Positions 37,228 through 48,900 of a DNA stretch of 64,000 nt are shown here, one piece after another; the stretch's first letter is position 1; every line of letters begins with the position of its first letter. The notes beneath the pieces were generated by a model. It made no database searches, was not told the DNA's origin, and saw only the letters and a program-made list of their open reading frames with translations. The position numbers and the translations under genes were made by a program. This DNA comes from Lachnospiraceae bacterium (GTDB lineage Bacteria > Bacillota > Clostridia > Lachnospirales > Lachnospiraceae): assembly GCA_015057405.1 (NCBI GenBank), contig SVEK01000001.1, positions 124,001-188,000 on the forward strand. Direction: 5' to 3'.

Positions 37228-38325
37228 CTATAGTTTAAACTCATTGATACTCTCAATAATATAATCCTGTTCCTCTTTTGTCATTCCGTTATACATCGGC
37301 AGACTAAGCACTTCGTCGGCGTATTTCTCGGCAATAGGATAATCTCCCCTTTTTTTACCAAGATACGCATATGCCTCTGATAAATGCGGCGGTATCGGAT
37401 AATGAATCAATGTACCAATACCTTTTTTACTAAGGTAATCCTGTAGTTCACATCGTGCATCCGTATGAACCACAAACTGATGCCAACTGGAATTGGCACC
37501 CGGTCTTACTTTAGGCATCCGAAGCAATGGATTAGTTATTTCTGCAAGATATCTTTCCGCAATTCTCTGCCTTTCTTCATTGAAAGAATCAAGATACTTT
37601 AATTTCACCCTCAAAAGTCCTGCCTGAAGTTCGTCTAAACGGCTGTTGGTTCCAACCACTTTGTTGTGATATCTTTTTTCACTTCCATAATTTCGAAATA
37701 CTCTGGCTTCTTTGTCAATATCCTCTCTGTTGGTTGTAATACAACCGGCATCTCCAAAAGCGCCACAACCTTTGCTCGGATAAAAACTAAAACAACCTAT
37801 ATCACCAAATGAACCTACAACCTTTCCTTTCCAGGTGTTGCCATGGCTTTGTGCGCAATCTTCTACCACGCGCAGATTATTCTTTCCGGCAATATCCATA
37901 ATCTTGTCCATATCACATGCCTGTCCGTACAAATGGACAACTAAAATGGCCTTTGTTTTATCTGTTATTGCCTCCTGAATTTTATCTGCATCAATATTAT
38001 CATACTCATCAGGTTCAACAAACACTGGTGTAGCACCATTAATTGTAATTCCCATAACGCAAGCTATATACGCATTAGAACAGACTATTACCTCATCTCC
38101 GTGTCCGATATTAAGCAAACGAAAAGCTATCCATAATGCATCCAATCCTGAAGCTACACCTACACAATATTTCACTCCTATATAGTCAGCCCATTCTTTT
38201 TCAAATGCTTCTACTTCCTTACCAAGAACGTACCAACCGGACCTAAGCACCTCTAATGCTTTTTCTTCATATTCTTTTGCGTTAAGCTCATACTGACGCT
38301 TTAAATTATTAGGCATTATGTTCAT
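37228..38325 (-). CDS. DegT-family sugar aminotransferase, FdtB/QdtB-like
   Basis: 365 residues. PLP enzyme expected to aminate C3 of a dTDP-3-keto-6-deoxyhexose. Seen are GWYVLGKEVEAFEKEWADY, ASGLDALWIAFRL, VEDCAQSHGNTW and FSFYPSKGCGAFGDAG with the PLP lysine; closely related enzymes read [12 protein letters not shown] there. The ATG has GGGAG upstream and overlaps the flippase gene by 17 nt. It is about half-identical by eye to the enzyme at 44337, giving two parallel sets in one locus. Confidence 0.87.
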   Translation of the reverse strand: MNIMPNNLKRQYELNAKEYEEKALEVLRSGWYVLGKEVEAFEKEWADYIGVKYCVGVASGLDALWIAFRLLNIGHGDEVIVCSNAYIACVMGITINGATPVFVEPDEYDNIDADKIQEAITDKTKAILVVHLYGQACDMDKIMDIAGKNNLRVVEDCAQSHGNTWKGKVVGSFGDIGCFSFYPSKGCGAFGDAGCITTNREDIDKEARVFRNYGSEKRYHNKVVGTNSRLDELQAGLLRVKLKYLDSFNEERQRIAERYLAEITNPLLRMPKVRPGANSSWHQFVVHTDARCELQDYLSKKGIGTLIHYPIPPHLSEAYAYLGKKRGDYPIAEKYADEVLSLPMYNGMTKEEQDYIIESINEFKL

Positions 38326-39823
38326 AATTTTTTCTCCCTCTTACTAATTCCATAATAAAACGCATCTCATCTATATTAATAATACACTGAATTATGATAT
38401 GTGCAACAAAAGAAATAGCACCACACATCACAGCATATATTATTAACTGAAAATAATCGTTGCAAATATGATTATTACCCACAAAATATGTTACTACAAA
38501 ATATACGACAAATGCTGCTATCCATCTCTTAAAGCTAGTCCACGGACTTCCGTCAATCAAATGTCTGTATACATAAAGTATCATATCAATTGTTCGATAC
38601 AACGACGCGATAATGGTAGCTATTAAAGCACCGTATACTCCATACAACAGTATTCCTATTGTTGACAGACTAAGATTAAGTGCAAGCTCTGTTAAAGCAC
38701 TCCACTGTGTCTGTTTGAAGTGTCCGGCAAAGTTAATCAGACTGTTTTCCATACTTCTGCCATAATAAAACAGCGGAATTAATGTAAACAGCAGCGGATA
38801 CCATTTATCAATATAATTAATATCCGTAACTCCCGCCGTATACAACCTCATAAATGGAAGAATCACTACATTCACAGTCGTCATTACCGAAAAAATAATA
38901 ACTATATATATAACCTCAAATAAATGGTGAAGCCGTTTATACTGTTCCATTGAAGCGTTGTATATCTGTCCGAGCCGGAATTCAAACGCAACAACCAGCT
39001 GATTAATTAATACATTTATCATACCTATTATAGTGTTATATATGGTGTATACACTAACTACTTTCAGATTCTTAGTAAGCACCGTAAGCATCAGAATATC
39101 CACATTGTTAAATACAAGTCTTGCAATCTGATGAACCAAAGTTGCACTGCGCTGCTTAATCAGAGAATCGTCAGACGGCGTTTTTAAATCAACCCACGAG
39201 TAGTTCTTTTTTACATATACCGCATACATAAACATCTGCAAGAGATTTACAACAAAAAATGCAAATTGAACAGCCAGTACATTAAAGCCCATTACTAACA
39301 ATACTGCCTTTGACAAACTTGACAAAACACTGGTTATTGTAAAGAAATTGGAAATAATGTAGGACTTTCCTTCTGCCTGCATAAGTATCTTATATTTACC
39401 CTGATACAAAAAATTCAGACTGTTGGACAATCCGCTGCAAAGTACAATACAAAACACCATCCAATAAGGCAATGATACCTTAATAAACAGAGGATAAACA
39501 AACGCAAATACAATAACTGCACCTGAATAAATAAATCCAACTTTTGTGTAATAACGATGGGTTGCCGCAATAACCTGTTGAATTCTGTTTCTGTCATTTC
39601 TCTCCACAGGTCCGTATAATGCCTGCAAAGATGCCGTACATATTCCGGCTTCAAACAAGTCAAAGTATAATAATATCTGAACGATAGAGTTTAACAGTCC
39701 ATTAATTTCCGAACCGTAACTTACAAGTACCAGTCGGGGAATAATAACGCCCAGACCTATAATAATCAATTGACCAAATACTCCGAAAACAACATTGGTC
39801 AAACCTCTTTTAACAGCCTTCAA
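38309..39823 (-). CDS. Wzx-type polysaccharide flippase
   Basis: 504 residues with about 12-14 membrane helices, the size and pattern of PST/MATE-like flippases that turn undecaprenyl-linked repeat units to the outer face. The N-terminal half with FDLFEAGICTASLQALYGP is typical of clostridial Wzx-like proteins. The start is TTG (39821-39823), with AAGGAG rather far upstream; no ATG fits. Its presence together with the ABC exporter at 49965-52132 is unusual. Confidence 0.85.
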   Translation of the reverse strand: MKAVKRGLTNVVFGVFGQLIIIGLGVIIPRLVLVSYGSEINGLLNSIVQILLYFDLFEAGICTASLQALYGPVERNDRNRIQQVIAATHRYYTKVGFIYSGAVIVFAFVYPLFIKVSLPYWMVFCIVLCSGLSNSLNFLYQGKYKILMQAEGKSYIISNFFTITSVLSSLSKAVLLVMGFNVLAVQFAFFVVNLLQMFMYAVYVKKNYSWVDLKTPSDDSLIKQRSATLVHQIARLVFNNVDILMLTVLTKNLKVVSVYTIYNTIIGMINVLINQLVVAFEFRLGQIYNASMEQYKRLHHLFEVIYIVIIFSVMTTVNVVILPFMRLYTAGVTDINYIDKWYPLLFTLIPLFYYGRSMENSLINFAGHFKQTQWSALTELALNLSLSTIGILLYGVYGALIATIIASLYRTIDMILYVYRHLIDGSPWTSFKRWIAAFVVYFVVTYFVGNNHICNDYFQLIIYAVMCGAISFVAHIIIQCIINIDEMRFIMELVRGRKNYEHNA

Positions 39824-39846
39824 GCTAATAATTCATCTCCTTAGCA

Positions 39847-40326
39847 TCATAAACGTTTTTCAAACCAGATTAACTTATCATTTTCTTCTTGTATAAAATC
39901 AGGCTTAGAAATCTTTGTAAATCCAACCTTTATATACAACTTTTGCGCACGAATATTAGTTTCATAGACATTAAGATATATCAACGAAAGTCCAAGTTCT
40001 TCTTTTGCAATGCGAAACAACTCTTTCGTTGCAAAAGAGGCAAATCCTTTACCCATTGCTTTGGTACGACAAGCTATGGCATATTCAGCTCTTTTGTTTT
40101 CACGGTCAATTTCCTTAAGACTAATCGTTCCCATATATTCATCACAATCATCTGTAATGGCAAGGTGATAACTACTGTCATTCTCCTTTGTGCCCTCAAT
40201 AAACGCGATACAATTATCTATGGTCATACTGTTAAAATCTTTTCCAAGACAATTATACACATTAGGATCATGCATCCATTCTAACATAAATTCAGCATCT
40301 TTTTTTTCTAATTTTCTAAGTTGCAT
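39847..40326 (-). CDS. GNAT-family N-acetyltransferase
   Basis: About 159 residues. GNAT fold: an acetyl-CoA loop region around RTKAMGKGFASFATKELF and the C-terminal LNVYETNIRAQKLYIKVGF motif. Position next to two amino-sugar sets suggests that it N-acetylates a 3-amino-3,6-dideoxyhexose, though the well-known enzyme for this step (FdtC) has a different fold, so this is only an inference. The ATG at 40326 has GGGGG upstream and is preferred to the GTG at 40341. Confidence 0.82.
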   Translation of the reverse strand: MQLRKLEKKDAEFMLEWMHDPNVYNCLGKDFNSMTIDNCIAFIEGTKENDSSYHLAITDDCDEYMGTISLKEIDRENKRAEYAIACRTKAMGKGFASFATKELFRIAKEELGLSLIYLNVYETNIRAQKLYIKVGFTKISKPDFIQEENDKLIWFEKRL

Positions 40327-40362
40327 TATAACAACCCCCACTTTACTTTTATTTACCGAGTA

Positions 40363-41217
40363 TTATTTGCTGAAAAACAACTTTATACTCAGAACTATAT
40401 AATCAATGTATAATTTCTTAATTCTTTTCTTATATACTTCCTTAGGCACACTATGTCTATGTTTTTTTGCAATCTTTACAGAATATACAAACATCTTTTT
40501 TGCCCTTTTACGAACACCTTTTGCTTTTGTATTAGCAGACATGGATGTTGAATTGGCTCTATAATATACCAGACATTCCTCAATACACCTAATACCGTCA
40601 GGATATTTTGCAAGTATACGAAGAGTCATATCAAGGTCTTCTATTCCAATACTAGCATCATAATTACCGAATTCATCAATTACTTCCATTCTAAACAACA
40701 TTGATGGTGCAGGAATCTCATTGTTCTCATAATTTCTAATAAGCATATGCTCGTCACAAGGAGTAAGTTTTGACAACAATGGGCCTATGATATCCTTTTC
40801 TTTAACAGGATATGTACTCTCCTCAGTTACTCTTGTACAATTACAGAACACATATTTAACATTCGCGTGCTCTTGCATATATCCGACCATCTTTTCAAGA
40901 TAATCTTCACAAAGCATATCATCTGATGCAATGGTTTTAAAATATTCACCCTCAGCATGCTCTAACGTATGATTAATTGTACCGGTCAAACCACGATTTT
41001 TGTCATTTTTCAAAATAACAAATCGTATACCGGCTTTGTCAAATTCCGGTTTTTTATCATATATTTTTTGAAGCGAACCATCCTTAGAAGCATCATCACA
41101 AATAATAACTTCAAACTTTCTGTAAGTTTGGTTCAATATACTGTCAAGACAATCATCAACAAAACGCTCATGATTATAACACGGTATCAAAATAGAAACT
41201 ACGCCTTCTTTTCTCAT
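40363..41217 (-). CDS. Family 2 glycosyltransferase
   Basis: 284 residues. GT-A motifs are SILIPCYNHERFVDDCLDSI, VIICDDASKDGS, and SDDMLCEDYLEKM (the DxD-type site); IGIEDLDMTLRILAKYP is the catalytic-base ED region. Donor and acceptor are unknown. It lies between the GT4 enzyme and the acetyltransferase in the same operon. Confidence 0.87.
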   Translation of the reverse strand: MRKEGVVSILIPCYNHERFVDDCLDSILNQTYRKFEVIICDDASKDGSLQKIYDKKPEFDKAGIRFVILKNDKNRGLTGTINHTLEHAEGEYFKTIASDDMLCEDYLEKMVGYMQEHANVKYVFCNCTRVTEESTYPVKEKDIIGPLLSKLTPCDEHMLIRNYENNEIPAPSMLFRMEVIDEFGNYDASIGIEDLDMTLRILAKYPDGIRCIEECLVYYRANSTSMSANTKAKGVRKRAKKMFVYSVKIAKKHRHSVPKEVYKKRIKKLYIDYIVLSIKLFFSK

Positions 41218-41240
41218 AAATCACATTTCTCCCCGGTCTG

Positions 41241-42371
41241 TTATTTAGAATTATTTTTAATTAATTTATCATATAATTCAATATACTTTCTGCTAATATG
41301 CCCAATTTCAAATGAACTAAACGCATAATTCTTAATCCATTCAGTATCATAGGACGACAAATGTTCTTCCATATACGTTATACCTTCTGCCAATGCCTCA
41401 GCACTTCCTTTTTCCACTATGTGCCCAGCTTCCTTCGGCACAAGTGAATCCACACCGCCTGAGTTAGTTCCAAGTACCGGTTTACCTAAAAGCATTGCTT
41501 CCTGTACAGACACTCCACTGCATTCCATGAGACTTGCAGAAACAAAAAAATCCATTTCATTTACTATCTCATACAACTTACGCCTCTCGCAGCGTCCGTG
41601 GAATGTGCATACGTCATCCACGCCTAACTCCTTTGCCAAATCAATAAAATGATCAAGATACTGTCCTGCACCTATGTGATGCAGATAAACCTTTTTTCCT
41701 TGTTCTTTTAACTGCTTCATGGCTCCAAGAAGATATTTCATTCCCTTAATTTCAAGGTCATACAAGATTGCAACAATAACAATATTGATGTAACCTTCTT
41801 TATAATATTTTTTTTCATTATCACTAAAATCAGGCAATATTATCCCGTTATATATAACATCAAATTCACATTCCGGGAATATTTTTGACAGTTTCATTCG
41901 CGAATCCTCAGACACACATATATTTGCCTGACTGTTGTGATAAGCTTTCTTTGTCAGATAGTAGCTAATACCCTTTTTGTCCACATGACTGATTTCTATT
42001 GGAGTATGTTCCGTTATTACCAAAGGAAGGTTATATTTCTTTGCCATTGCTACTGCATAATATCCCGCACCGCCACCGCAATGGGCATGAATCAAATCCG
42101 GAGAAAACTCCTCCACAATACGACTCATTGTTGTCATCATGTGCTTACGGTTGCTAATCAGCCTTCCTGCACCATATTTGCTACGATAAGTTAATAATCC
42201 CCACTCTTCTTCCTTTGTTTCATTTTCCTTAATACATTTATCAAACGGAAAAAACATAGCAACATTACAATGTTTTTTTAAATCCATTGCCTGTTCATAA
42301 TGAAATACTCCCGCCTCTAATGTATCATTTCCTTTAGGTGTATACCAGGATGCAATCATCAAAATATTCAT
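41241..42371 (-). CDS. Family 4 glycosyltransferase
   Basis: About 376 residues, GT-B fold. Seen are the N-terminal NILMIASWYTPKG, HAHCGGGAGYYAVAMAKK and the EX7E motif in MECSGVSVQEAM near the C-terminus, the retaining GT4 signature. The ATG at 42371 lies just after the stop of the previous gene and is preferred over an overlapping TTG at 42392. The product is a cytoplasmic sugar transferase of the glycan repeat. Confidence 0.87.
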   Translation of the reverse strand: MNILMIASWYTPKGNDTLEAGVFHYEQAMDLKKHCNVAMFFPFDKCIKENETKEEEWGLLTYRSKYGAGRLISNRKHMMTTMSRIVEEFSPDLIHAHCGGGAGYYAVAMAKKYNLPLVITEHTPIEISHVDKKGISYYLTKKAYHNSQANICVSEDSRMKLSKIFPECEFDVIYNGIILPDFSDNEKKYYKEGYINIVIVAILYDLEIKGMKYLLGAMKQLKEQGKKVYLHHIGAGQYLDHFIDLAKELGVDDVCTFHGRCERRKLYEIVNEMDFFVSASLMECSGVSVQEAMLLGKPVLGTNSGGVDSLVPKEAGHIVEKGSAEALAEGITYMEEHLSSYDTEWIKNYAFSSFEIGHISRKYIELYDKLIKNNSK

Positions 42372-42373
42372 AC

Positions 42374-43336
42374 TCAGCACAATCCTTTCCAAAACTCTTT
42401 AGTATCCAAAAAACCCTTACTTTCACATTTCGAATGATGTTTTCCTGTTGCTGATTGTATATAATGTGAAACTAAATAACGTATAGCATCGGGATTCACA
42501 AAAAATCGCAGCAAAGTCCTGATATATACATTATTAATCTTATATAATGCCTTAACTCTTTTTCTTTTTTTCACAAACTTATTATCCGAAAAGTCTTCGC
42601 ATAATCTGTCATAAAATCTGTCCACATCCTCCCGTAACAACTCCTGAAACTTCGAATGTTTTTTTGTGGAAACGCCTTCACCCTTTTCATACCATATAAT
42701 ATATTCATCCAAAAATTGCAAACGCCTTCCTTCAACAGCTGATAATACTTGAAAAATATCTTCTTCATACTTAACATATTCAGATATTCTAGAAAGATAT
42801 TCTCTGCAATACTCCCTTTCATAACATATAGCCGCACCACAGGTATTATCACTATACAATACAAGATTCTTCTCTATTTTTTTATTATCATTATTACGAT
42901 ATGCCTCTATATCAAAAGGTGAATTAAAATTAGTTTTCTTAATAGTTCCGTCTTCGGTTATCTGATACCCCTGAAGCAAACCAAAACATCCTTCTGCTTT
43001 AGTCTTATCCATAAAACTGCTAATCTTACTAACTGAATTTTCATCATAAAGTGCATCGCCGCCACTTATAATCTTCACATATTTGCCTTTGACTGCCTCC
43101 AGCCCCGACAAAATATTTCTTACAGTTCCCTGATTATTCTCGTGACCAACCAACTCGTATTCCGTAAAATTATATTGTTTAAAAAAATCACGGACCTGTT
43201 CAAAATGATTCTCTTTTGAGCCATCATCAGACACAACAATCTGAATAGATTTATGATTTTGCAATAATATTGATTTTAATGTAATTAACAACTTTTTCAA
43301 ATCTGTGTTATAAGTTACAACTAATACCGAAAACAT
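42374..43336 (-). CDS. Family 2 glycosyltransferase
   Basis: 320 residues. FSVLVVTYNTDLKKLL, VVSDDGSKENHFE and ISGGDALYDE show a GT-A domain with a less common GGDA metal site; VKYEEDIFQVLSAVEG is the catalytic-base block. Basic, helical C-terminus. AGGGAAG precedes the ATG. Substrate unknown. Confidence 0.85.
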   Translation of the reverse strand: MFSVLVVTYNTDLKKLLITLKSILLQNHKSIQIVVSDDGSKENHFEQVRDFFKQYNFTEYELVGHENNQGTVRNILSGLEAVKGKYVKIISGGDALYDENSVSKISSFMDKTKAEGCFGLLQGYQITEDGTIKKTNFNSPFDIEAYRNNDNKKIEKNLVLYSDNTCGAAICYEREYCREYLSRISEYVKYEEDIFQVLSAVEGRRLQFLDEYIIWYEKGEGVSTKKHSKFQELLREDVDRFYDRLCEDFSDNKFVKKRKRVKALYKINNVYIRTLLRFFVNPDAIRYLVSHYIQSATGKHHSKCESKGFLDTKEFWKGLC

Positions 43337-43343
43337 AACTTCC

Positions 43344-44336
43344 CTACTTTCTTTTTGTCAAAAATCCCAAACAAATTCTATCCATATGCAATCTGTGTAA
43401 AATCATAACAATCTTTACAGACATACTGACGGAATTGATTTCTCCCTTAGGCTTTCGAAATATATACCTGTTATTCTTGTATTCAGGATATTCGCTTTTA
43501 AGCCAGTCAAATAATTCCTTTATTACATTAAAATATATGTCTTTTTTTGTTCCGCGCAAAGTAAAAAGCATATACCATACAATATATCTGATAAAGAAAT
43601 ATTCTCTTAATCGGTTATCTGTGGTTGTATTATTCAAAAGACTTTTGTGAATTTCCTTCAGTAAATATATTGGACTGCCATCCTTTGTTGCCTCAACCTG
43701 TCTGCTGTTGGAAACCGATTCCATATTATTTACCCATTTATAATTTGTATTCCCGACTAAAACAGCAATTTTATCTGTATAGGAATATGCAACAAGATTA
43801 AAATATACATCTTCACCAATTTTGCTTGGCAAAAAAGCTATGGAATTATCTTTCAAAAAATCTCTGCGATATAAATGAGCCCATGGCGCGACAACCAAAA
43901 ACTTTGACCACGCATAATCCTTTAAGTCGACAACACGAAGAACATCACCATTGTCAGAGATTCGTTCATAACCTCCCACCACAATATCTGAATGTGTCTT
44001 TTCTGCTTCCGTAATATAATCAGCACAGTAATTTATATCCAGAAAATCATCCTGATCCACAAAAAAAACATATTCTCCCGCAGCACATTTAATTCCTTTG
44101 TTTCTGGTCTTTGCAACCCCCATATTTTCCTGTTTTACAAGACTAACTTCACACCAATCCGGCCTATTATCCTTTATATATGCCTGCAAAACATCATACG
44201 AGTCGTCCTTAGAACCATCATCAAAGATTAAAAGTTCAATATTGTGATAGCTTTGGGAAAATATACTTTCTATACATTTTAATACTCTATCTCTACCATT
44301 ATAAACCGGTACTATAATTGTTGCTTTTATACTCAT
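43344..44336 (-). CDS. Family 2 glycosyltransferase
   Basis: 330 residues. IIVPVYNGRDRVLKCIESI, LIFDDGSKDDSYDVL, VFFVDQDDFLDINYC (DxD-type site) and IGEDVYFNLVAYSYTD (catalytic base) mark a standard GT2 of the EpsJ type. The ATG abuts the stop codon of the aminotransferase gene with no gap. Substrate unknown. Confidence 0.87.
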   Translation of the reverse strand: MSIKATIIVPVYNGRDRVLKCIESIFSQSYHNIELLIFDDGSKDDSYDVLQAYIKDNRPDWCEVSLVKQENMGVAKTRNKGIKCAAGEYVFFVDQDDFLDINYCADYITEAEKTHSDIVVGGYERISDNGDVLRVVDLKDYAWSKFLVVAPWAHLYRRDFLKDNSIAFLPSKIGEDVYFNLVAYSYTDKIAVLVGNTNYKWVNNMESVSNSRQVEATKDGSPIYLLKEIHKSLLNNTTTDNRLREYFFIRYIVWYMLFTLRGTKKDIYFNVIKELFDWLKSEYPEYKNNRYIFRKPKGEINSVSMSVKIVMILHRLHMDRICLGFLTKRK

Positions 44337-45440
44337 TTATCTCTTCCATTCATTAATAGACTGTATTACGGCACTAATCTCTTCATCCGTCATTCCATAA
44401 TACATTGGAATACTAAGCTCTGTTTCTGATATCTCTTCTGCTATCGGCAATTCTCCCTTTTTTATATTAAGAGATGTGTACGCACCCTGCATATGAATCG
44501 GAATAGGATAATGTTTGTTAACTCCAATTCCATTTTCTTCAAGATGGGCCTCCAAACTGTCTCTATAATCAGTTCTTATAGCAAAAACATGATAAACATG
44601 CTCATTACCTTCAACTTCTACCGGAAGTTTTACATCCGGATGATTAATCTCGTTCAGATATCTTTTTGCTATCCTTCTTCTTTCCCCATTCCAAATGTCA
44701 AGTTTTTTCAATTTAATACGCAGAAATGCCGCCTGCATCTCATCTAATCTTGAATTATTACCCTGATATATGTGGTGATACTTATAATCTGAACCGTAAT
44801 TTCCAAGTGCCCTTATTTTCTCGGCAAGCTCCTTGTCATTAGTTACAACAGCGCCACTGTCACCTAGTGCGCCAAGATTTTTTCCGGGATAAAAACTGAA
44901 TCCTGCCGCATCACCAAGGCTGCCCACACGTTTTCCGTTATGGGTGGAACCATGTGCCTGCGCCGCATCCTCTATAAGCTTTAAACCATATTTATCTGCA
45001 ATTGCTCTTAATGCATTCATATCACAAGCCTGTCCATACAACGCAACAGCCATGATTGCCTTTGTATTCTTAGTTATTTTCTCTTCAATCTTTGTCGGAT
45101 CAATCAAATACTGTTCCATAACAGGTTCTACCAAAACAGGAGTAGCACCAACATACGATACTGCTAAAGCAGTTGCTATAAAAGTATTGGAAGGTACAAT
45201 AACCTCATCACCTTCACCAATTCCGTAACCTTTTAATATAAGATATAGAGCATCAAGACCATTACCGCATCCAATACAATACTTAACTCCGCAATAATCT
45301 GCAAACTCCTTTTCAAATTGTTCCACTTCCGTTCCCTGAATAAACCAGTTTTTCTTAAACACTTCATTAAATTTATTGTTAATCTCATCACTGATTTCAC
45401 TATGCATAACTTCAAATGAAACAAATGGTACCTTTATCAT
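44337..45440 (-). CDS. DegT-family sugar aminotransferase, FdtB-like
   Basis: 367 residues. PLP enzyme with the family blocks [31 protein letters not shown] and [16 protein letters not shown], the last carrying the PLP lysine and matching FdtB, which makes dTDP-3-amino-3,6-dideoxygalactose. It starts two bases after the cupin gene at 45442, its expected isomerase partner. rfbA and rfbB upstream can supply dTDP-4-keto-6-deoxyglucose. Exact stereochemistry is not readable. Confidence 0.88.
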   Translation of the reverse strand: MIKVPFVSFEVMHSEISDEINNKFNEVFKKNWFIQGTEVEQFEKEFADYCGVKYCIGCGNGLDALYLILKGYGIGEGDEVIVPSNTFIATALAVSYVGATPVLVEPVMEQYLIDPTKIEEKITKNTKAIMAVALYGQACDMNALRAIADKYGLKLIEDAAQAHGSTHNGKRVGSLGDAAGFSFYPGKNLGALGDSGAVVTNDKELAEKIRALGNYGSDYKYHHIYQGNNSRLDEMQAAFLRIKLKKLDIWNGERRRIAKRYLNEINHPDVKLPVEVEGNEHVYHVFAIRTDYRDSLEAHLEENGIGVNKHYPIPIHMQGAYTSLNIKKGELPIAEEISETELSIPMYYGMTDEEISAVIQSINEWKR

Positions 45441-45441
45441 C

Positions 45442-45852
45442 TTACTTTTCCCCTTTATTGTCTACAAATTGAATAAATTTCTGATAATCCCTTATATAAT
45501 CATCTTCATCATATAACTCCGATGCCAAAACAAGTAATACTGCATCTTCAGAAAAATCATACATTTCTCTCCACATATCATTAGAAATATATAATCCCTC
45601 ATATGGTTTATTAAGTAAAACTTCTGCAGTTTCATAACCGCTGTCAAGGTGAATTTTACATTCGCCCTTAATAGCAATAAGAATCTGCTTCAAACATTTA
45701 TGCGCATGAAAGCCCCTGCGAACTCCTTTCCCTGTATCATATATATAATACACTCTTTTCACATCAAAAGGCACATCATTATTCTCTTCAAGAGCGACCA
45801 GTTGTCCTCTGTGGTCACCATGCTGCTGAAACTGAAACATTTTAATTTCCAT
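45442..45852 (-). CDS. FdtA/QdtA-type dTDP-keto-sugar 3,4-ketoisomerase
   Basis: 136 residues, cupin fold. The catalytic HAH motif is intact (H49 and H51 in [12 protein letters not shown]), unlike the paralogue at 36768. It would isomerise dTDP-4-keto-6-deoxyglucose to the 3-keto sugar for the aminotransferase that follows two bases later. GGAGG precedes the ATG with good spacing. Confidence 0.87.
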   Translation of the reverse strand: MEIKMFQFQQHGDHRGQLVALEENNDVPFDVKRVYYIYDTGKGVRRGFHAHKCLKQILIAIKGECKIHLDSGYETAEVLLNKPYEGLYISNDMWREMYDFSEDAVLLVLASELYDEDDYIRDYQKFIQFVDNKGEK

Positions 45853-45919
45853 ATTTGCCTCCGTAAATTTTTACAGCTATTATCTGTGTCAAATAATTAA
45901 CCACTAACCACTTCATGCG

Positions 45920-48900
45920 TTACACATCAATTATTTTGTACTTTTTGCCTAACGCGATAGCTACTTTATATTGTTTTTTCTTATCAAAACACTTTTCTGA
46001 CTCGCAAGTAAATCCGGTCATTGCCATTCGCTTATGCTCAGGAATTGCAGAAACATCCGGCCGGTATACTTTTTTTGTATTAAACTCATAAACCGTATCA
46101 CCGTCTATTACAAGCACTTTCGGCTTTTTTAAATTATTAAATTTACTGTGATGCTTATAACACCATCCGTCAATCTTAATATAATCCTTGATTCTAACCC
46201 TGTCTATATTAACAACCAATTTGCTGCATTCCTTATAATCGGACAACTTCTTTACGGAATACTTCTCCGGTCTTGATACCTGAAGCTCATAGTTGTTGGA
46301 AAAATCATTTCGTCCCTGAGCCAAAAACCTGTTATAAAATCTATCCATGCACTCACCCGGGGCAAAATCAGGGTGTTTTCTGTATAACTCTTCTCTTTCA
46401 CTATTAAGGCGTTTTAATTTCCCTTCATCTATAAGGTCATCGCCCCTGCTATAAGATTCATAATGATATAAAACCACATCATTTCTTACAACATTATAGA
46501 ATCCTGCCTCAATCAGCTTAAAACAAAAATCAACATCATTATATGCTACAGCAAAATTTTCATTGAATCCGTTAACCTGATTGAATTTGTCTTTATTAAC
46601 CATAAGGCATGCGGCCGTCACGGCAGAATAGTTATAATCCAGTACATTTCGTCCAAAATAATGAATAATATCATCAGAGTAGCCCGAAAGAGCATGAGTA
46701 GGTCCGTTAAGTATATTAATAACACCAATATGCTGAATTAACTTTGAATCCGGATACAAAAGTTTTGCTCCCACTGCTCCCGCATAGTCAATTTGAGCCT
46801 GACCAAGCATTCTTTCAAGCCACTCACCATCTATAATCTCCATATCATCATTTAAGAATAACAGATAATCACCGGTTGAATATGCCGCACCGGTATTACA
46901 CATTCTGGAAAAATTAAATGTATCCGGCTTGTAAATATACTTACATTTATATTTTAAAGATAACTGCTCATATATACTTTTTTCTTCAGCAGCACTTCCG
47001 TTATCTACTATTACTATTTCATAATTCCTATACTTCGTCAATTTTTCTATACTCTCTAAACACCTTGACAGTACACCCGAATTATCTTTAGAAGGAATAA
47101 TAATAGATACTTTGTCATTATTAACAGGTTTATAGTTTACTCTGTATTGATATATACCGTCAATCAATTCTAACTCTGCTTTAAGCCCCCGTCTTCTGAC
47201 TGCATCAGTTTTTGCCTTAAATGCAGCCTCCAAAATATATGGTTTTGCCGAAGTGTCGGCAGATGTAGATGACTCAATAACTCTCCAGTGATACAATATT
47301 TTTGAAATATGAGCTATATGGGATGCAGGAATAATCTCAGTTACCCTGAGACATAGATCGTAATCCTGCGAACCTTCATAGCCGACTCTGAATCCGCCAA
47401 CTTTATCGATAATACTCTTTCGGTATACGGAAAGATGACAGGTATACATATTAGACATCAATGTATCAGGAGACCAGTCCGGTTTAAAATGCGGCATATG
47501 TCTGTTTTTGCTGTTTTCGTCGATTTTATCCTCATCTGAGTATATATAATCCAGTTCCCTGTTATCATTAAGCACTTTAACCACTTCATATAAAGCATTA
47601 CTTGTAAGCAAATCATCACAGTCGAGAAGGGCAATGAATTCACCCCTTGCAACCTCAAGTGCTGAATTAGTAGCTTTTGAAATATGTCCGTTTTCTTCAC
47701 GATAAACTATATCTATCTTTGGATTGTCTTCGTACTTTTTTAGTACTTTTCTAACACCGGGCATAGTTGAACAATCGTCCGCCATACATAACTGCCAATT
47801 ATCATAAGTCTGATTAATAACGGATTCAATACATTCTGTCAGTAATCTTTCTGAAACATTATAAACAGGCATCAAAACAGATATTAACGGCCTGTACTCC
47901 TGATTATTGCAATCACCGTCAAATCTTTCTTCCTTTTCTTTTTCAATAATCCAGCGTTCGTATTCATTATTGGAAGTTCTTCGCTGATTAAACCTGTAAA
48001 ACAGCGCACAAAATCCTTCATTTTTCAACACCTGCAAGGCTCTGACGGCAACTCCCGGCAAAATTTTATATGCCACTTTTCGTAACACACGATACATTGC
48101 ATAAAATGGATTTCTAAGTTCTCTTCTGTATACACTTGCAGTTTCCGTCAAATCATCTATCAGTATTTTATTATTGTGAATCACACCTTCAAGAGCATTT
48201 ATCTGTCCTTCCTTTGCGTCTATTATACCATTAAGATTATCTATGTGATTATTCTGAAGAAGAATCCTGCTCTCCAATTCTTCAATACCCGTATTCTTCT
48301 TAACATAATTATTGGTATATATCGCTCTCCTGTCAATGTCATGAACATAACACTGAAATCTGTCATCCATCTGTTCGTACACATTCTGTTCATCTTCATC
48401 AATTCCGCATGCTTTGATAAATTCAACAATATTATCACATTTCATTGCTCTGCGACTGTTAGTAAGACATTTTAAATAAAACATCTTAATAGCCCTGTAT
48501 AAAACAAATCTCTCAGGAACAAGTATATTAAAAATCCATTCATAATCAATGGAATAAATTACATTATCAGAAACAATAAAGTTATCAAAACAGGAATCAA
48601 AATTTGCTACATTAACTCCCATTCCTTTACACATCTCAACACCGGGAATATCGCCAAAAAAGTCACGGAATTTATCCGTAACACAAAATTTTGACTTATA
48701 CTTTTTAGAAACACCCATTATTATTTTTTCGTATTTCTTAATAGCATTAATTATTCCGTTTTCGTCATCCTTATTGCTCATAATAATACTTTCAAGTGAC
48801 TTACCGTCAACATATGGAAATAATACCGAATCATGTTCTTTTTCAGGTTTTAACAATACAACTTCATCGTACATATCATTATAATTATCATATAAACCAA

